A stretch of DNA of 64,000 nt from Mytilus galloprovincialis. Lineage: Eukaryota > Mollusca > Bivalvia > Mytilida > Mytilidae. This document shows, piece by piece, positions 1-12,800 of the stretch. The notes beneath the pieces are model-generated. The model saw only the letters and a list, made by a program, of their open reading frames with translations. It did not search any database and was not told the DNA's origin. The stretch lies in NCBI RefSeq assembly GCF_965363235.1, contig NC_134846.1, positions 63,725,121 to 63,789,120 on the forward strand. The letters are read 5' to 3'. Within the stretch, counting starts at the first letter, position 1. Each line of letters starts with the position of its first letter. The position numbers and the translations under genes were made by a program.

Positions 1-96
1 AGTAACCACACAATAAAGGTATATATAATTATATGCACTTGCCTACCATTCATCTCATATTCAAACTTTACACCTAATATCATCACTAGTGAACAA

Positions 97-102
97 TTTA
101 TT
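97..102 (-). terminator. Candidate poly(A) signal of the TRIM-like gene
   Basis: TTTATT on the plus strand reads AATAAA on the minus strand, about 70 bases past the stop codon of the TRIM-like gene. Position and sequence fit, but the region is AT-rich, so chance occurrence is possible. Confidence 0.4.
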
Positions 103-169
103 AATTGAATATTGTATATTTCTTTCACCAGGATGTTTTATCATAAGATTTATCAATGTTTATGTTATC

Positions 170-1690
170 TCATTTTAAATTATATTTTGCCAAGTATGTA
201 CCTCTTAAATCACAAAAAAAACCTGAAGACTCATTATGTTTAAAACAAATACAGTGAGGTTTTTTCAGTCCATCCTCTTCACTAATCAATACTTTACTAT
301 CCTGTCCATCTTTTGATATAACTATTATTCTACTAGATCCAAAGTCTGTTACAATAATGTTACCATACGTATCTATACAAAGTCCTTCTGGTTTGGATAA
401 ATCCTGTATATATTGCCAGATCTGTTTACCTGATTCATCATAACAGTATACTGCTTTACCAAAACGGTCACTATAGATAACTCTGTCATTACAATAAACC
501 AGGTAATGCAGGTTTGATTTACTCTCTACTTGTATTGACTTCAGTGTATTACCTTCCAAGTCTATAATACGGATTTGTTTACCAGCCAAACCTACGGCTA
601 GAGACTTATTGGAGAATGATAAACTGTAGCATGGTTTGTCTAATGTGATAACTTTGGTAACAGTTTCATTCTCCATATTGAAGATCTTAATGGCATTCTC
701 ATAAGGACAAGCTATGGCAATCGTGTTCTGATTGATCTGTGTAACACTCCTCCCTTTACCAGGTATAGGTAATTGTTTCTGAAGTTTGCCATCAGAAGTA
801 AATAGATAAACTTTACCTTCAAGTTCCACTACTATTTCTCTTCCATCCATCAGACAAATCATGTCACTTATATAATGCTCTGTGTTGATCTCTATCTTTG
901 TCTCAATATTCATGGTCATGTTGTTTATGTTGGATTGTTTTCCTAATTCTACTTGTGCTTTCCTCTTTACACTGGCTTCTCTTTTCATTGCTACTTCTGT
1001 CTTTATAACAATAACTTCTCCTAGCGATTCTAATGAACCCAACTTGTTCAGTATCTTTTCTATTTCATCATTTTGCTTCATTTTGATTTCAACTTCATTT
1101 GCTCTTTCATTATCATCCAGATCTTCCACATATCGTTGGCATTGATGGACTTTTTGTTCAATCTTATGTATACCAAGAAATGATTCTAGTTTAGAACTGT
1201 TTATTGTGACTGTTTGTAAATGTTCTTTTATTTCTCTCAAGTTTTCCTTTTCCCCTTCAATTTCAGAAATAAAATCAATTGTTTTAGATTTTTCCTGCTT
1301 CCAGATGATATCTGTTTCATGGCATAACTTCTTCTCAAGGTGATCTAAATGTTTGTTTATTTCCTGTCTAATTCCTTTAATTGACTTTTTTATACTACCA
1401 CATTGATTTTCTCCAGTTTCAATGTTTTTGGATTTGTTGTTGATTAATGTTTCCAAAAAAGATAAGATAGAATTTATGTCCTTCTCTACAGATTCCTTTG
1501 ATTTTTCAATTTTAGTTTTCTCCACGACACCTGCTAAATTTTGTATTCCCAAACATTTTGAATGACTACCCATAGTGGAAATACATTCATCACAGCAAGG
1601 CATCAAATGACTGGGGCAGTACGAATTGAGCTGTTTACCATGTTTTTCACATTCTGTTTTGATAGGCTGGCTAGCTTTACTGGATGCCAT
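170..1690 (-). CDS. TRIM-like protein: B-box, coiled coil, C-terminal beta-propeller (no RING)
   Basis: Single open frame of 506 codons on the minus strand. Residues 14-46 carry Cys/His pairs typical of a B-box zinc finger (C14, H17, C25, H28, C33, C36, H43, C46). Residues ~55-235 are charged and heptad-like, as in a TRIM coiled coil. Residues ~270-506 contain repeated hydrophobic/Gly-Asp blades (for example LCIDTYGNIIVTDFGSSRII) resembling an NHL/YVTN propeller. No RING precedes the B-box, so E3 ligase activity cannot be assumed; a scaffold or RNA/protein-binding role is inferred. Three bases before the ATG is a good splice acceptor (pyrimidine run then TTCAG, AG at 1694-1695), suggesting a 5'UTR intron with an intact single coding exon. 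Related intronless genes form large families in bivalves. It appears to lie antisense within an upstream intron of AQR. Confidence 0.85.
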   Translation of the reverse strand: MASSKASQPIKTECEKHGKQLNSYCPSHLMPCCDECISTMGSHSKCLGIQNLAGVVEKTKIEKSKESVEKDINSILSFLETLINNKSKNIETGENQCGSIKKSIKGIRQEINKHLDHLEKKLCHETDIIWKQEKSKTIDFISEIEGEKENLREIKEHLQTVTINSSKLESFLGIHKIEQKVHQCQRYVEDLDDNERANEVEIKMKQNDEIEKILNKLGSLESLGEVIVIKTEVAMKREASVKRKAQVELGKQSNINNMTMNIETKIEINTEHYISDMICLMDGREIVVELEGKVYLFTSDGKLQKQLPIPGKGRSVTQINQNTIAIACPYENAIKIFNMENETVTKVITLDKPCYSLSFSNKSLAVGLAGKQIRIIDLEGNTLKSIQVESKSNLHYLVYCNDRVIYSDRFGKAVYCYDESGKQIWQYIQDLSKPEGLCIDTYGNIIVTDFGSSRIIVISKDGQDSKVLISEEDGLKKPHCICFKHNESSGFFCDLRGTYLAKYNLK

Positions 1691-1699
1691 GACCTGAAC

Positions 1700-2400
1700 A
1701 TAAAAAAAAAGTTATTTAACTAACTTCAATGTACAGTGAACTCCATATGAGTATAGCATTTAAATCATTTTGCAAGTGCTGTTTATTTTTTCACTATTCT
1801 TATCATGAAAATGCAATGTTGAATAATCAGCTCATAAATTCGTATTGTTTAAAATAAAGTGGTACAGCTTTGATATATTGAGACTCGATTAAAAGATATG
1901 CCTTTGAGTTATTTTTGTTGTCACATAAATTTGAGCTTTGGTACACATTTTCAATATTGTGTGACTCTAATCTTAATTGACTAGGATTATTAGTGTTTCT
2001 ACCCAAGGTCGATGGTTCTCCCTGGGCAATTTGGCTTCCTCAACCATTAAAAACCAACCATGACAAAACAGGACAATAGTTTTGAAAGTGTGTTAAACAT
2101 CAACCAATCAATTAATCATTATTATGTGAACTGTTCAACCCCTTCGTCCCCAATCCTTCCTGTAGTCATGATGGCTACCACCATTCTTTGATGGCCTGTA
2201 TGACCGTACATACTTTTTTAGAACTGCCCCAGCTGAACTGTCCTGACAGCAAGGACTTCAACCATGCAGTGCATGGTCCATAAACTCTTCCCAGATGTCT
2301 GTTTATGAAAATATGGGGATAAAAAATTTAGGTTGTTTAAGAGTTCTAAATTGGAAAAACATGAATAGTAGCCAAAATCAGGTGGGGGTTGGCATCAATT
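1700..2400. other. Intergenic or intronic stretch with no recognised gene
   Basis: AT-rich sequence upstream of the TRIM-like gene. No exon of AQR, RNA gene or clear transposon ends were seen here. It could hold the 5'UTR exon and promoter of the TRIM-like gene. Confidence 0.5.
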
Positions 2401-2419
2401 TAACCCATTAGCTTGAGAT

Positions 2420-2600
2420 GGATAACGCATTGTCAGTGTTCAGATATTTAAAGGAAAATAATGTCAACATTGAAAGTGAAACATAGGTTCATCATTTGAT
2501 TGACTAATTCGATCAACAAAAAATAATTCTTATACAGGTGAAAGACAATGATAAACATATACCAGTATTTTTGTCGATCCTGCAACTTTTGTTGCAGAAA
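2420..2600. repeat. Dispersed repeat, copy 1 (second copy near 25,090-25,230)
   Basis: The segment around 2460-2560 (AATGTCAACATTGAAAGTGAAAC ... TCTTATACAGGTGA-type text) recurs in the same orientation at about 25,120-25,225 with moderate divergence. No coding capacity. Family unknown. Confidence 0.6.
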
Positions 2601-2739
2601 GCTCAACATAGGGATAGTGATCCGGCGGCGGCGGCCGCGGTGTTAGCTCACTTTTTAAAAGCTTTATATTTTAGAAGGTGGAAGACCTGGATGCTTCATA
2701 CTTTGTATATAGATGCTTCATGTTACGAAGTTTCCGTCA

Positions 2740-3545
2740 GTCACATGTCCAATAACCTTGACCTCATTTTCATGGTTCAGTGACTACTTGAAAAAAAAGT
2801 TCAAATTTTTTGTAATGTTGAATTCTCTCTTATTATAAGTAAAAGGATAACTATATTTGATATGTGCGTACCTTGCAAGGTCCTCATGTCTGTCAGTCAG
2901 TTTTCACTTTACCTCGACCTCATTTCATGGATCAGTGAACAAGGTTAAGTTTTGGTGGTCAAATCCATATCTCAGATACTATAAGCAATAGGGCTAGCAT
3001 ATTCAGTCTATGGAAGGACTGTAAGGTGTACATGTCCAACTGGCAGGTGTCATCTGACCTTGACCTCATTTTCATGGTTCAGTGGTTATAGTTAAATTTT
3101 TGTGTTTTGGTCTGTTTTTCTCATACTATATGCAATAGGTCTACTATATTTGTTGTATGGAATGATTGTAAGCTATACATGTCTAGCGGGCAGATGTCAT
3201 GTGACCTTGACCTCATTTTCATGGTTCAGTGGTCAAAGTTAAGTTTTTTGAGTTTTGGTCTTTTTATCTAATACTATATGCCATAGGTCAACTATATTTT
3301 ATGATCTTTATGTCAGTCGAGCAGGTTTTATTTGACCGTGACCTCATTTTCACGGTTCATTGCACAGTGTTAAGTTTTTGTGTTTTGGTCTATTTTTTTT
3401 AAACTATCAGTAATGGGTCAACTATATATGTTGTATAGAAGCATTGTTAGCTGTACTTGTCTGCCTGGCATGGTACATCTGACCTTGACCTCATTTTCAA
3501 GGTTCATTGGTCTTTATTTAGTTATCTTGGTTAATGTTAAGTTTA
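2740..3545. repeat. Diverged tandem array, ~145-bp unit, about six copies
   Basis: Each unit carries GACCTTGACCTCATTTTCA followed by a 'GGTTCA(G/T)TGG' block; the motif starts near 2757, 2911, 3057, 3202, 3343 and 3483. Units differ by many substitutions, so the array is old. It probably belongs to a dispersed mussel repeat with an internal tandem core. Confidence 0.75.
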
Positions 3546-3659
3546 TGTGACAGTTGTAATAAAGCTTAGCTTTATACTTAGGACTATCAACATAATATCA
3601 ATGATTAGTATAGAAGGCGAGACATTTCAGCGTGTGCACTCTTGTTAATCTATAATATG

Positions 3660-3945
3660 AAATTAAACAGACCATGAAAAGACTATTTGCAAGAGTTGCT
3701 TAATCTGTTTATTTCTATATTTATGTTTCTATCGCTTATATGGTCGTTGAAGGTGGTCAGGGGTCAACTTGATAGTTAATTAGATGGCGTTTAAACTAAA
3801 ATAGTCAGGAAAAAACGAAGCTAACTCACGACCTGTAAACTGTTTGTTTTAAGACAATAATAGTTTGGATAAAGGTTTAAATTGTTATAAATCTGAGTGA
3901 AATCGGTGAACATGAATTTGACAGCTAGTGCCCCTTTAATAAAAG
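3660..3945. repeat. Dispersed repeat (copies also near 27,160-27,430 and 61,520-61,830)
   Basis: All three loci share an 'AAACAGAC...' start, a 'TGGTC(G/A)(T/C)TATCT' block and, in two of them, an end near AACATGAATTTG(A/C)CAGCTA followed by TCCCTTTAA or CCCCTTTAA. Non-coding; family unknown. Confidence 0.6.
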
Positions 3946-4192
3946 AAGTTTTGAGTATTGGAGTATGGGACATTTATATACAGTAATATAGATATACAAG
4001 GTACCCCTAGACATCTAGATGTAAACACACACTCTTCAATAATTGGCAGTTGTCCATACAAGATGGCAAGCTCTAAATTACCATTATGAATCAAAATTTT
4101 ACTAAATTTGGTCATAAGAATTATTTCAGAGAATACATTTCCATCTGACAAGATTCACTTGACATCGGCCTCATTTGCATGGCCTTAGATTT

Positions 4193-6098
4193 TTAGCTCA
4201 CCTGTCCCGAAGGGACAAGTGAGCTTATGCCATCACTTGGCGTCCGTCGTCGTCGTCCGTCGTCGTCGTCCGTCGTCTGTCGTCGTCTGTCGTCATAAAC
4301 TATTTCAAGAATCTTCTCCTCTGAAACTACTGGGCCATATACTTTCAAACTTTAACTGAATGTTCCTTAGGGTATCTAATTTATAAATTGTATCCGAAGT
4401 TTTGATCTATCAACAAACATGGTCGCCATTGCTAAAAATAGAACATAGGGGTCAAATGCAGTTTTTGGCTTATAACTCAAAAACCAAAGCATTTAGAGCA
4501 AATCTGACATGGGGGTAATATTGTTTATCAGGTCAAGATCTATCTGCCCTGAAATTTTCAGATGAATCAGACAACCCGTTGTTGGGTTGCTGCCCCTGAA
4601 TTGGAAATTTTAAGGAAATTTTGTTGTTTTTGGTTATTATCTTGAATATTATTATAGATAGAGATAAACTGTAAACAGGAATAATGTTCAGCAAAGTAAG
4701 ATTTACAAATAAGTCAACATGATGGAAATGGTCAGTTGACCTCTTTAGGAGTTATTGCCCTTTATAGTCAATTTTTAACCATTTTTCGTAAATCTTAGTA
4801 ATCTTTTACAAAAATCTTCTCCTCTGAAACTACTGGGCCAAATACTTCCAAACTTTAATTGAATGTTCCTTAGGGTTAATAGTTTGTAAATTGTATCTGA
4901 AGTTATGATCTATCAACAAACATGGTCGCCATTGCTAAAAATAGAACATAGGGGTCAAATGCAGTTTTTGGCTTATAACTCAAAAACCAAAGCATTTAGA
5001 GCAAATCTGACATGGGGTAATATTGTTTATCAGGTCAAGATCTATCTGCCCTGAAATTTTCAGATGAATCAGACAACCTGTTGTTGGGTTGCTGCCCCTG
5101 AATTGGTAATTTTAAGGAAATTTTGCTGTTTTTGGTTATTATCTTGAATATTATTATAGATAGAGATAAACTGTAAACAGGAATAATGTTCAGCAAAGTA
5201 AGATTTACAAATAAGTCAACATGACGAAAATGGTCAGTTGACCCCTTTAGGAGTTATTGCCCTTTATAGTCAATTTTTAACCATTTTTCGTAAATCTTAG
5301 TAATCTTTTACAAAAATCTTCTCCTCTGAAACTACTGGGCCAAATACTTTCAAACTTTAACTGAATGTTCCTTAGGGTATCTAATTTATAAATTGTATCC
5401 GAAGTTTTGATCTATCAACAAACATGGTCGCCATTGCTAAAAATAGAACATAGGGGTCAAATGCAGTTTTTGGCTTATAACTCAAAAACCAAAGCATTTA
5501 GAGCAAATCTGACGTGGGTAATATTGTTTATCAGGTCAAGATCTATCTGCCCTGAAATTTTCAGATGAATCAGACAACCTGTTGTTGGGTTGCTGCCCCT
5601 GAATTGATAATTTTAAGGAAATTTTGTTGTTTTTGGTTATTATCTTGAATATAATTATAGATAGAAATAAACTGTAAACAGCAATAATGTTCAGCAAAGT
5701 AAGATCTTCAATTAAGTCAAATTGACCAAAATTGTCAATTGACCACTTAAGGAGTTATTGCCCTTTAAAGACTTTTTTCACAATTTGTTCATCATGTTGA
5801 CTTACTTTAAAAAATCTTCTCCTTTGAAACTGCTGTATCAATTTCAGCCAAACTTAGGCTAAATGAGTTTCAGAGTATCTAGTATAAATTTTATATTTTA
5901 TTTCCTTGTATGTCAAGAAACATAGCTCCTATGGCTAAAATAGAACATAGGAGAAAATGATTATTTTTTTTGGCTTTTGAAGAAAATAGGACGATCCAAA
6001 AAACATTTAAATAAATTGAAAAGCCAAAATAATCATTGATGAGAGATTTAACCAAAAGAATTAAGGTGAGCGATTCAGGCTCTTGAGAGCCTCTTGTT
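4193..6098 (+). mobile_element. Hairpin-ended non-autonomous element, AGCTCACC family, copy 1
   Basis: The 5' end is a hairpin formed by AGCTCACCTGTCCC and GGGACAAGTGAGCT, followed by a (CGTC)n-rich tract. The 3' end is GGCTCTTGAGAGCC followed by TCTTGTT. The body holds four ~505-bp tandem units, each starting near AATCTTCTCCT (about 4310, 4812, 5313, 5814), the last strongly diverged. A second copy at 31,410-32,816 has the same ends but three units. No protein is encoded. The 3' hairpin with a short tail recalls non-autonomous Helitron-like or 'pearl' elements of bivalves, but the family is not established. It appears inserted into older repeat sequence. Confidence 0.75.
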
Positions 6099-7340
6099 TA
6101 GCTTTTCAGCGCTTTAATGTTTCATAGGCAAGGAATCATACCACATCTTATTTTCATAAATCCTTTTCTGAGTATTAGTCAGTCTTAAACATTGAAGTCC
6201 ACCCTTGTTTTAGTATTGCCATACAATAAAAGTTTTAGCAGGAAATTTGATGAATGATATTATTTCTCTACACATGACATTTCAAAGTATCCACTCTTGT
6301 TTGAGAACTAGGTACATAATAGTTATTGAAAAAATGATCATTATCGTGATATATGGACTGTCCTACAGGCTGTCCATATATCACAATAATGACCAGTTTT
6401 TCAATGACTATTATGTTTATTTGATTGAGAAACTTTGTTTCAAATTGTTGAAAGTAACCTCGAGATAATGAACAATTTCTATAGGAAAGAGTGAAGACTG
6501 GTCATAGTTTTAATTAACTATAAGTCACTTCAGTATATGAAATACAAAATAAAGTTTAATATAATTTTAAAAGTAGCAAAACGGTCATTAGAGTTGTCTG
6601 CAGTGGCACACGTGTCTTCCATTTTCTTAACTGTAAACTATAGTCAAGTCTGAATTGTGATTGCGTTTTATTATGGGACATCACTAAAACAGAGAAACCA
6701 CGCCTCACTGGTCATTATCATATAAAAGGCTGTTAAGGGCTGGTTTTCTGGTCCGTTTTGTTCTGTTAATGACGGATGAAATTTATTATTGAAGAATAAA
6801 GAATGTCATGTGGCTTCTTTTTATCCAATAAGATAAGCTTATTCTTAACCGATATGAAATAATATATAATAAAAGAGTTTTCATAGGAAATATTGTAAAT
6901 AATATTCCTCTTGACATGACATATTTCAGTGTATCCACTCTTGTATTTAGTATAGCCTTACGAGAAGAGCTATTGTAGAAGTATTCGGGAATTATTTTGC
7001 CCTAAGAGATATCTTTTGTCTGAGTATTAGATTAATATAGAAATTCACTTTGTACAATATTCTCCAATAAGATTACTTTAACTTTATAAGTTGTACAAAC
7101 AAATACCCAAAATTAAAGTATGAAGTATTTTCTACTGTGTACCTCTTGTTTTAGGTAAATATCAATTCATCTGTTTACATTTAATTTTACTTTCTGTTCT
7201 GTGTCTTTAACCAAAATGTCGTCATACCAGGAAGTTAATTAAGACATGTTTATACATGATCCAGTAAATATTTAAATGACTGATTATACCTGTACAAGAT
7301 ATGATATCTTAAAATAATCTTAGTTTAAAAATAGATTTAA
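6099..7340. other. AT-rich stretch with repeat debris and one perfect-looking hairpin
   Basis: No gene seen. The segment holds the hairpin listed separately and fragments that resemble the mussel repeats flanking it. No AQR exon was recognised here. Confidence 0.5.
6315..6415. repeat. Hairpin-forming inverted repeat, 44-bp arms
   Basis: Arms 6315-6358 and 6372-6415 are near-perfect inverse complements around a 13-base loop; the ends read CATAATAG and CTATTATG. It looks like a MITE remnant or the central palindrome of one. No target duplication was identified. Confidence 0.7.
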
Positions 7341-8160
7341 AAGTTTTTATATGTTGTTTTTTATGCCCCCATGCCCTTGCAGTTGGGGGGGCACATTATT
7401 TTACCCTTGTCTTGTCTGTCTCTCCTTCTGTCCTTCCGTCCATCCCACATCCCATTATGTGTATATAGTTATTCAGCATAACTCCTTCTACAGTTTGAAT
7501 CCTAAGAAAGTTTCACTATTCTGTCTGTACATATATTAAAGGTGTACATGTGGTCAGGGTTTTGATTTTTATTTATTTTTGCTCTTTATGGAGATAGTTG
7601 AACTTTGTCATTTTTGAACGACATAAAAAAATCTATGAAGGATAAAAAAAACTTAATTCAAATAGTTTGGGGGTGGGGGTCAAAATTGCTGCAAGTTTTG
7701 TTTAACTGATATCGATTCTATATATATCCTTACTGGTCAATCAATTTTTCCCCAATTTAAGTTAAGAGGGGGGTAGGGGAGGGTCAGTGAAAAAAATATA
7801 TGAACCAAGTTTTTTATCCTACATTGAACTTTTAATGTCACCCTAAGGGGTGCATTGTGTTTCCAGATAACTCCTCCTACAGTTTGGATGCTAGGAAGTT
7901 TTCACTTTGCTATCTTTTTGTACATATATTAAAGTTGTGCATGTGGTCAGGGTTGACCACTGACGTCTGTCTGTCTGTCTGTCCGTCTATCTGTCCGTCT
8001 TTCCATCCGTTCAATTATGTGTATATAATATCCCATATAATTCCTACAGTTTGAATGCTAGGAAGTTTTCACTTTGCTGGCTGTTTGTACATATATTGAA
8101 GGTGTGCATGTGGTCAGGGTTTTATTAATATTTGCTCTTTTGGGAGATAGTTGAAGTTTG
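7340..8160. repeat. Dispersed repeat with ~3 internal units and (TCTG)n/(TCCG)n tracts
   Basis: Units share 'CAGTTTG(A/G)AT(G/C)CTA(G/A)GAA(G/A)' and 'TGTGGTCAGGGTT' blocks at about 7490-7560, 7875-7955 and 8045-8120. Pyrimidine-rich microsatellites (TCTGTCCTTCCGTCC-like) precede two units. Non-coding, old, family unknown. Confidence 0.6.
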
Positions 8161-8896
8161 TCATTTTTTTTAAGTATTTACTTTTATAAGTGGTTCTTCT
8201 ACAGTGAACCATAAACCTATGTGCTCCCAAGCTCAACTGTGTGTATGTAGTTTGAAATTAAACTTTGCATCTGCGGGTGCATCATAATGTTCTCCTAGAC
8301 ACAATACTATCTCAAGGAAAGTCTCACATTGACTTTGTTATAATACAGTAACTTCAGATTGGTGTGCTTTGTCTAGTCTTATTTATATAATGTTACGTGT
8401 ATTATTATATTTCTTATATTTCTTATTTTTTCTTGTAAGGCCACAATTAAAAATATTTTGGTTTGCCCAAACCCTACCCAAAGGTTGAGACAGTGGGTAG
8501 GTAGGTAGGCATTTTCTTTTCTTTTTTCAAAAAGAAAAATTGAAGTATCGAGTGTTTATTAGTCTTCATGCCTATCTGATTAAAAAAAAACTTCTTCAAA
8601 TCAGGACAATAAAAGAATTTGAGTAGGCAGCTTTTTTCTGGGTAGGTTTATTGTTGAGGTCTGAAAGTGACTTATAACTGCCAACAGCCACATTATTTGG
8701 ACTTTGGTGGATAATAATCAGACTGTTATCTCATTGGCAGTCACACCCCATCTCCTTATTTTATTACAGGTTAATTATTTGAAATAAATTACTTCAATAT
8801 TAAACATTAAATCATTTGAAAAATGTTGTCATTTTAAGATTTCAGAGTATATGTATGTATATTAAAATAAGAATTTACAGACTAAATTTCACATCA

Positions 8897-9077
8897 AATA
8901 CAGTGCAACCTGTCTAATTCGACATACAGGGGGACCAAAAAAATGTTGGATTAAACAGGGTCTGAATACTCAGATTATTTCTGTAAGGATAGGCATATTT
9001 TGGGACCATGAAAATGTGTCAGTTTAAGCAGGATGTTGGAATACTCAGGTGTCAGATTAGACAAGTTGCACTGTATT
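8897..9077. mobile_element. MITE-like element with inverted ends AATACAGTGCAAC
   Basis: The left end AATACAGTGCAACCTGTCT is the inverse of the right end AGACAAGTTGCACTGTATT with one mismatch. The 181-bp element also has an internal near-palindrome. It encodes nothing. It probably moved by an unidentified DNA transposase. Confidence 0.75.
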
Positions 9078-9887
9078 AACAGTTTGTTTAAATATTGTCA
9101 CTAGCACTTTCATGCCTTCTGACAATCTTCAGAAATGTGCAGTAGTGGAAAATATACTGTATTTCCGTTCTATAAAATGAACAAATCTAATAAATATTTA
9201 AAGACTGGCAATAATGTTAATCTATAGATTTTGGAAACAATTCATATATATTTTATTATATCAGTCACCCTACCTATGGTGAACTGAAATGTCTCCTAAG
9301 ATTCAGTGGGTAAATTGTGTAAAAATCAAGACTTGCAACAAAAATATTCCATTCTACATGCAGACTATATTTTGATGCATCTATTAGCATGCCTCTGTCT
9401 TCCAGGTCAAGAAAGAAAACGAAAAAAAAATCGCGTCAAATTTTCCTCCTCACCACGACCACCCCACCCTGTGATCCCCTATCTTATTAGATTTAAAGGT
9501 ATCCATATGCATCAGCATCAGGGTACAGCTCAATTGCATATTTGCCAAAAAATTGTCAATTAGACAGTTTCTGAAAATGAATCAGCATGGTAAGGGTTTG
9601 AAACCTCAAAAAAGTTTATTAAGCATAATTTCTCCACATAAATCTATATTAAATTTATGTAGGTATTTGAAAGTTTTGTGATGTTTTGCCGGGACCATAT
9701 TTATGATTTAGCCACACTAGGCTTAATGCTTATGGGGACCAAAACAGTTACTATTTAGATTATAAGTATTTATTGAATGTCATAACATTTTATTCCTTTT
9801 GCAAGTTAACTTATAAAATGAAATAAGAATTTTTGTGTAAATAATAATCTGAAGCATTATAGTCAAATCTTATTTTCTTCATTACAG
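9078..9887. other. Intronic sequence before the first AQR exon seen
   Basis: AT-rich, without a recognised gene or exon. It ends in an ordinary acceptor (TTCATTACAG) at 9887. Confidence 0.5.
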
Positions 9888-12800
9888 GTTTTAGCCAGAT
9901 GGGAAGAATACTTAAGTAAACTGAGACAGTCAAAGGTATATACATCACATTTCCAAATTTTCATTTATTGTTTCAGTAATACTTTCAATTTTCATACATT
10001 TTTACAAAACTTTGAAAGATTTTATTTATTGACTTATGAATTTAACAAAGTAACACTAATTTCGCCTTTTCAGAATCTAATAGACTATGGGTAATATCAT
10101 TGTTAGTACACCAAAATGAAAAGAACGTTACATCATTAATTGAATTTCCATTGTGTTTTGACCAATTACAACGTTTTGATGTACGCTTTAAAAAATATTA
10201 CCCAGAATGTATTAGATTCCGAAACGGTGAGTTATTGTGTCATATCTAATATTAAAGTTATGTTTACTGATTGTTCTTTGTAGGAATGTGATAAGTTGCA
10301 AAAGATAAAAGAGTTGTTTCCCTTTAACAAATTCTTTGAGAATGCACCACAGCCATTATTTAAAGGTAGCACCTATGCAGAAGATATAGATATAGCTGAA
10401 GGCTGCTTTAGACATATCAAAAAGATATTCACTCAGCTTGAGGTAGGATTTGTTGTATAATTTATATATTCAATTCATATTTCTTTATGTATGAAATTTT
10501 TGTTAACAGCAATAACAGGTGTAAGTAGGTGAAGTTATAAGACTTGTACTGTCGTTAGTTAACAGTACTTACAGATGTCCTGAATGTAAAAAGATGATTA
10601 AAAAAGTAATTGTAACATTAGTGTCACCAATTTTAGGGAGGTGGCCTTGAAAAAATATTCCATATAAATACTTGGTGCTGGGATAATTGCTTCATTTTTT
10701 TACAAGTGAGTTTAATTTTTCAGAAAAATCAGCAATAAGGAACAATTTTGGGGGCAGGGATAATTGTAAAAATATCCCATATCAAATACGTTGGGTATGG
10801 TAACTAACAGCTTTAGGTTGGTGTTCATAATCATTATATTTTATATATCTATATATGATTTTGTAATTAAAAATCTGTACAATATATGTAATTTAATGAA
10901 ACAATATTCTTGGTATTTATTAGTTCCTCAATACTAGGAGGTCATTCTATAAGAAGCAAATGTCTCCATTAAAAGCTTCTATTACTGTTTCAGGAATTTC
11001 GAGCTTTTGAGTTACTTAGAAGTGGAACAGACCGAGCTGAGTATCTCCTTATAAAGGAAGCTAAGATCATTGCTATGACATGTACACATGCTGCCTTGAA
11101 GAGAAGAGATCTAGTAGCAGCAGGCTTCAAGGTAAGATTTAAATAATAACAAAAATCAATTTATACAATATGTCATAACCAGAATCACGGACAGGTCTAG
11201 TTACCATTCAACCCTGTCCATCCATAGGTCTGAAACTTATAGAGGGTACCTAGTGTTGTTTCATGCATATCTCAACTAGTTTTCCCTCAGCATTGTTCAA
11301 ACATTGCCTCCTTATTGAAGATGAGTACCACCTACACCTAGAGTTAAACTATTTGACACACTTTTCTCAGAAAATTCTTAACAAAATGACTGCACATGTT
11401 CATAATTACGAAAACATTTGAACTTACATGCTAATTAGATTTTCGAACAAGATTTTGTGTTTCACTGAACATGGAAATGGTTAAGACATATCAGAAGACA
11501 ATAATAAACTGTAGTAGTAATACATGTACTTTTAAAAGATACAAATGTGAAACTTAGAAAGCCAAATGTTTTTTCTCATTCCAGTTTGACAACATACTAA
11601 TGGAGGAAGCTGCTCAGATTTTAGAGATAGAAACTTTTATTCCACTTTTGTTACAGGTAAGTGTAGAAATCTTTATACCAAGCTTAGTTTAAGTGCAGAA
11701 ACTTATATAGCAAGAATAAAATTAGTAGCATTTCTGAAACTTTTTGAAATAAATATTCCACAAAAGATAATAACAACCCAAACCTGTCAACCTCTGAAAA
11801 TGAAAATGCAGAATATGGTTTAGGAAGACAATGTCAGGGATACCATTTACATACTTTTTTCCGTGATTTTAGTATCTAAGATAAAATTGAGAATGGAATT
11901 TTTTTCATTTTTTAAACATATACCAGTTTCCTACAAATATTTGCAATTGTAAAGTATTTGCTGAAACTATTCATGTTTTCATATTACTTCAATGTATATT
12001 TTAATTTAGAATGTTATGTTGTTGAAGTTTAAAATAGGGCACATGTAAAGTGGAGGGGAAATAATAAAACCACAAATTATTTCCTAGTGTAATTTGAGAT
12101 TTAAGGAAAGTCAAAGTTGGGTGAAAGTGATAGGTTTGACCCTTGAACTATCAAATTAAATATCCATGAAAAAATAAACCACTTTTGAGAAATTGCTCAA
12201 AATTTAGCCTTTACTCACTACTGAAATTATATAAAACAGTTTAACAATTTTTAAGTTTATGACACATATTTCACCAAATAGATGAAATTTTTGATAACAG
12301 TACTGCAGACTTATGTTCCAAATTATATATCTTTTAGAATCCTGAAGACAATATTAACAGATTAAAGAGATGGATTATGATTGGAGATCACCACCAGTTG
12401 CCTCCTGTCATCAAAAATATGGCATTCCAAAAGTTCTCTAACATGGAACAGTCATTGTTCACAAGACTTGTCAGATTGGGTGCACCTACTGTAGAACTGG
12501 ATGCCCAGGGAAGAGCTAGGGGAAGGTAACTGACAAAAAAGAACAGTTTTATTTTACAAGTGACATATTTTAAACTTAAATGAAAAAAATAATCAAAGTA
12601 TGAGTTAATTTTATTAATTTTGTCAAATTCAATGGGAAAATCTTTAAAAATAATCAATTTAAATGCTTTTGAAAAATTTACATGATAAAAAGCAGTTTTA
12701 GATTGCAGGACAACCTTCATTTCTGAGCAAAAGCCACACCATATAGTACACTTAAGTAGGTCTGACATGGCGTCATAATAAAATGTTTAAACGTATGAAT

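Noticed and set aside
2538-2783. 81-codon plus frame considered as an AQR exon
   Set aside because: It overlaps dispersed and tandem repeats and shows no resemblance to AQR.
12388-12768. 126-codon frame on the minus strand
   Set aside because: It is the shadow of an AQR exon (12,338-12,525) and the following intron.
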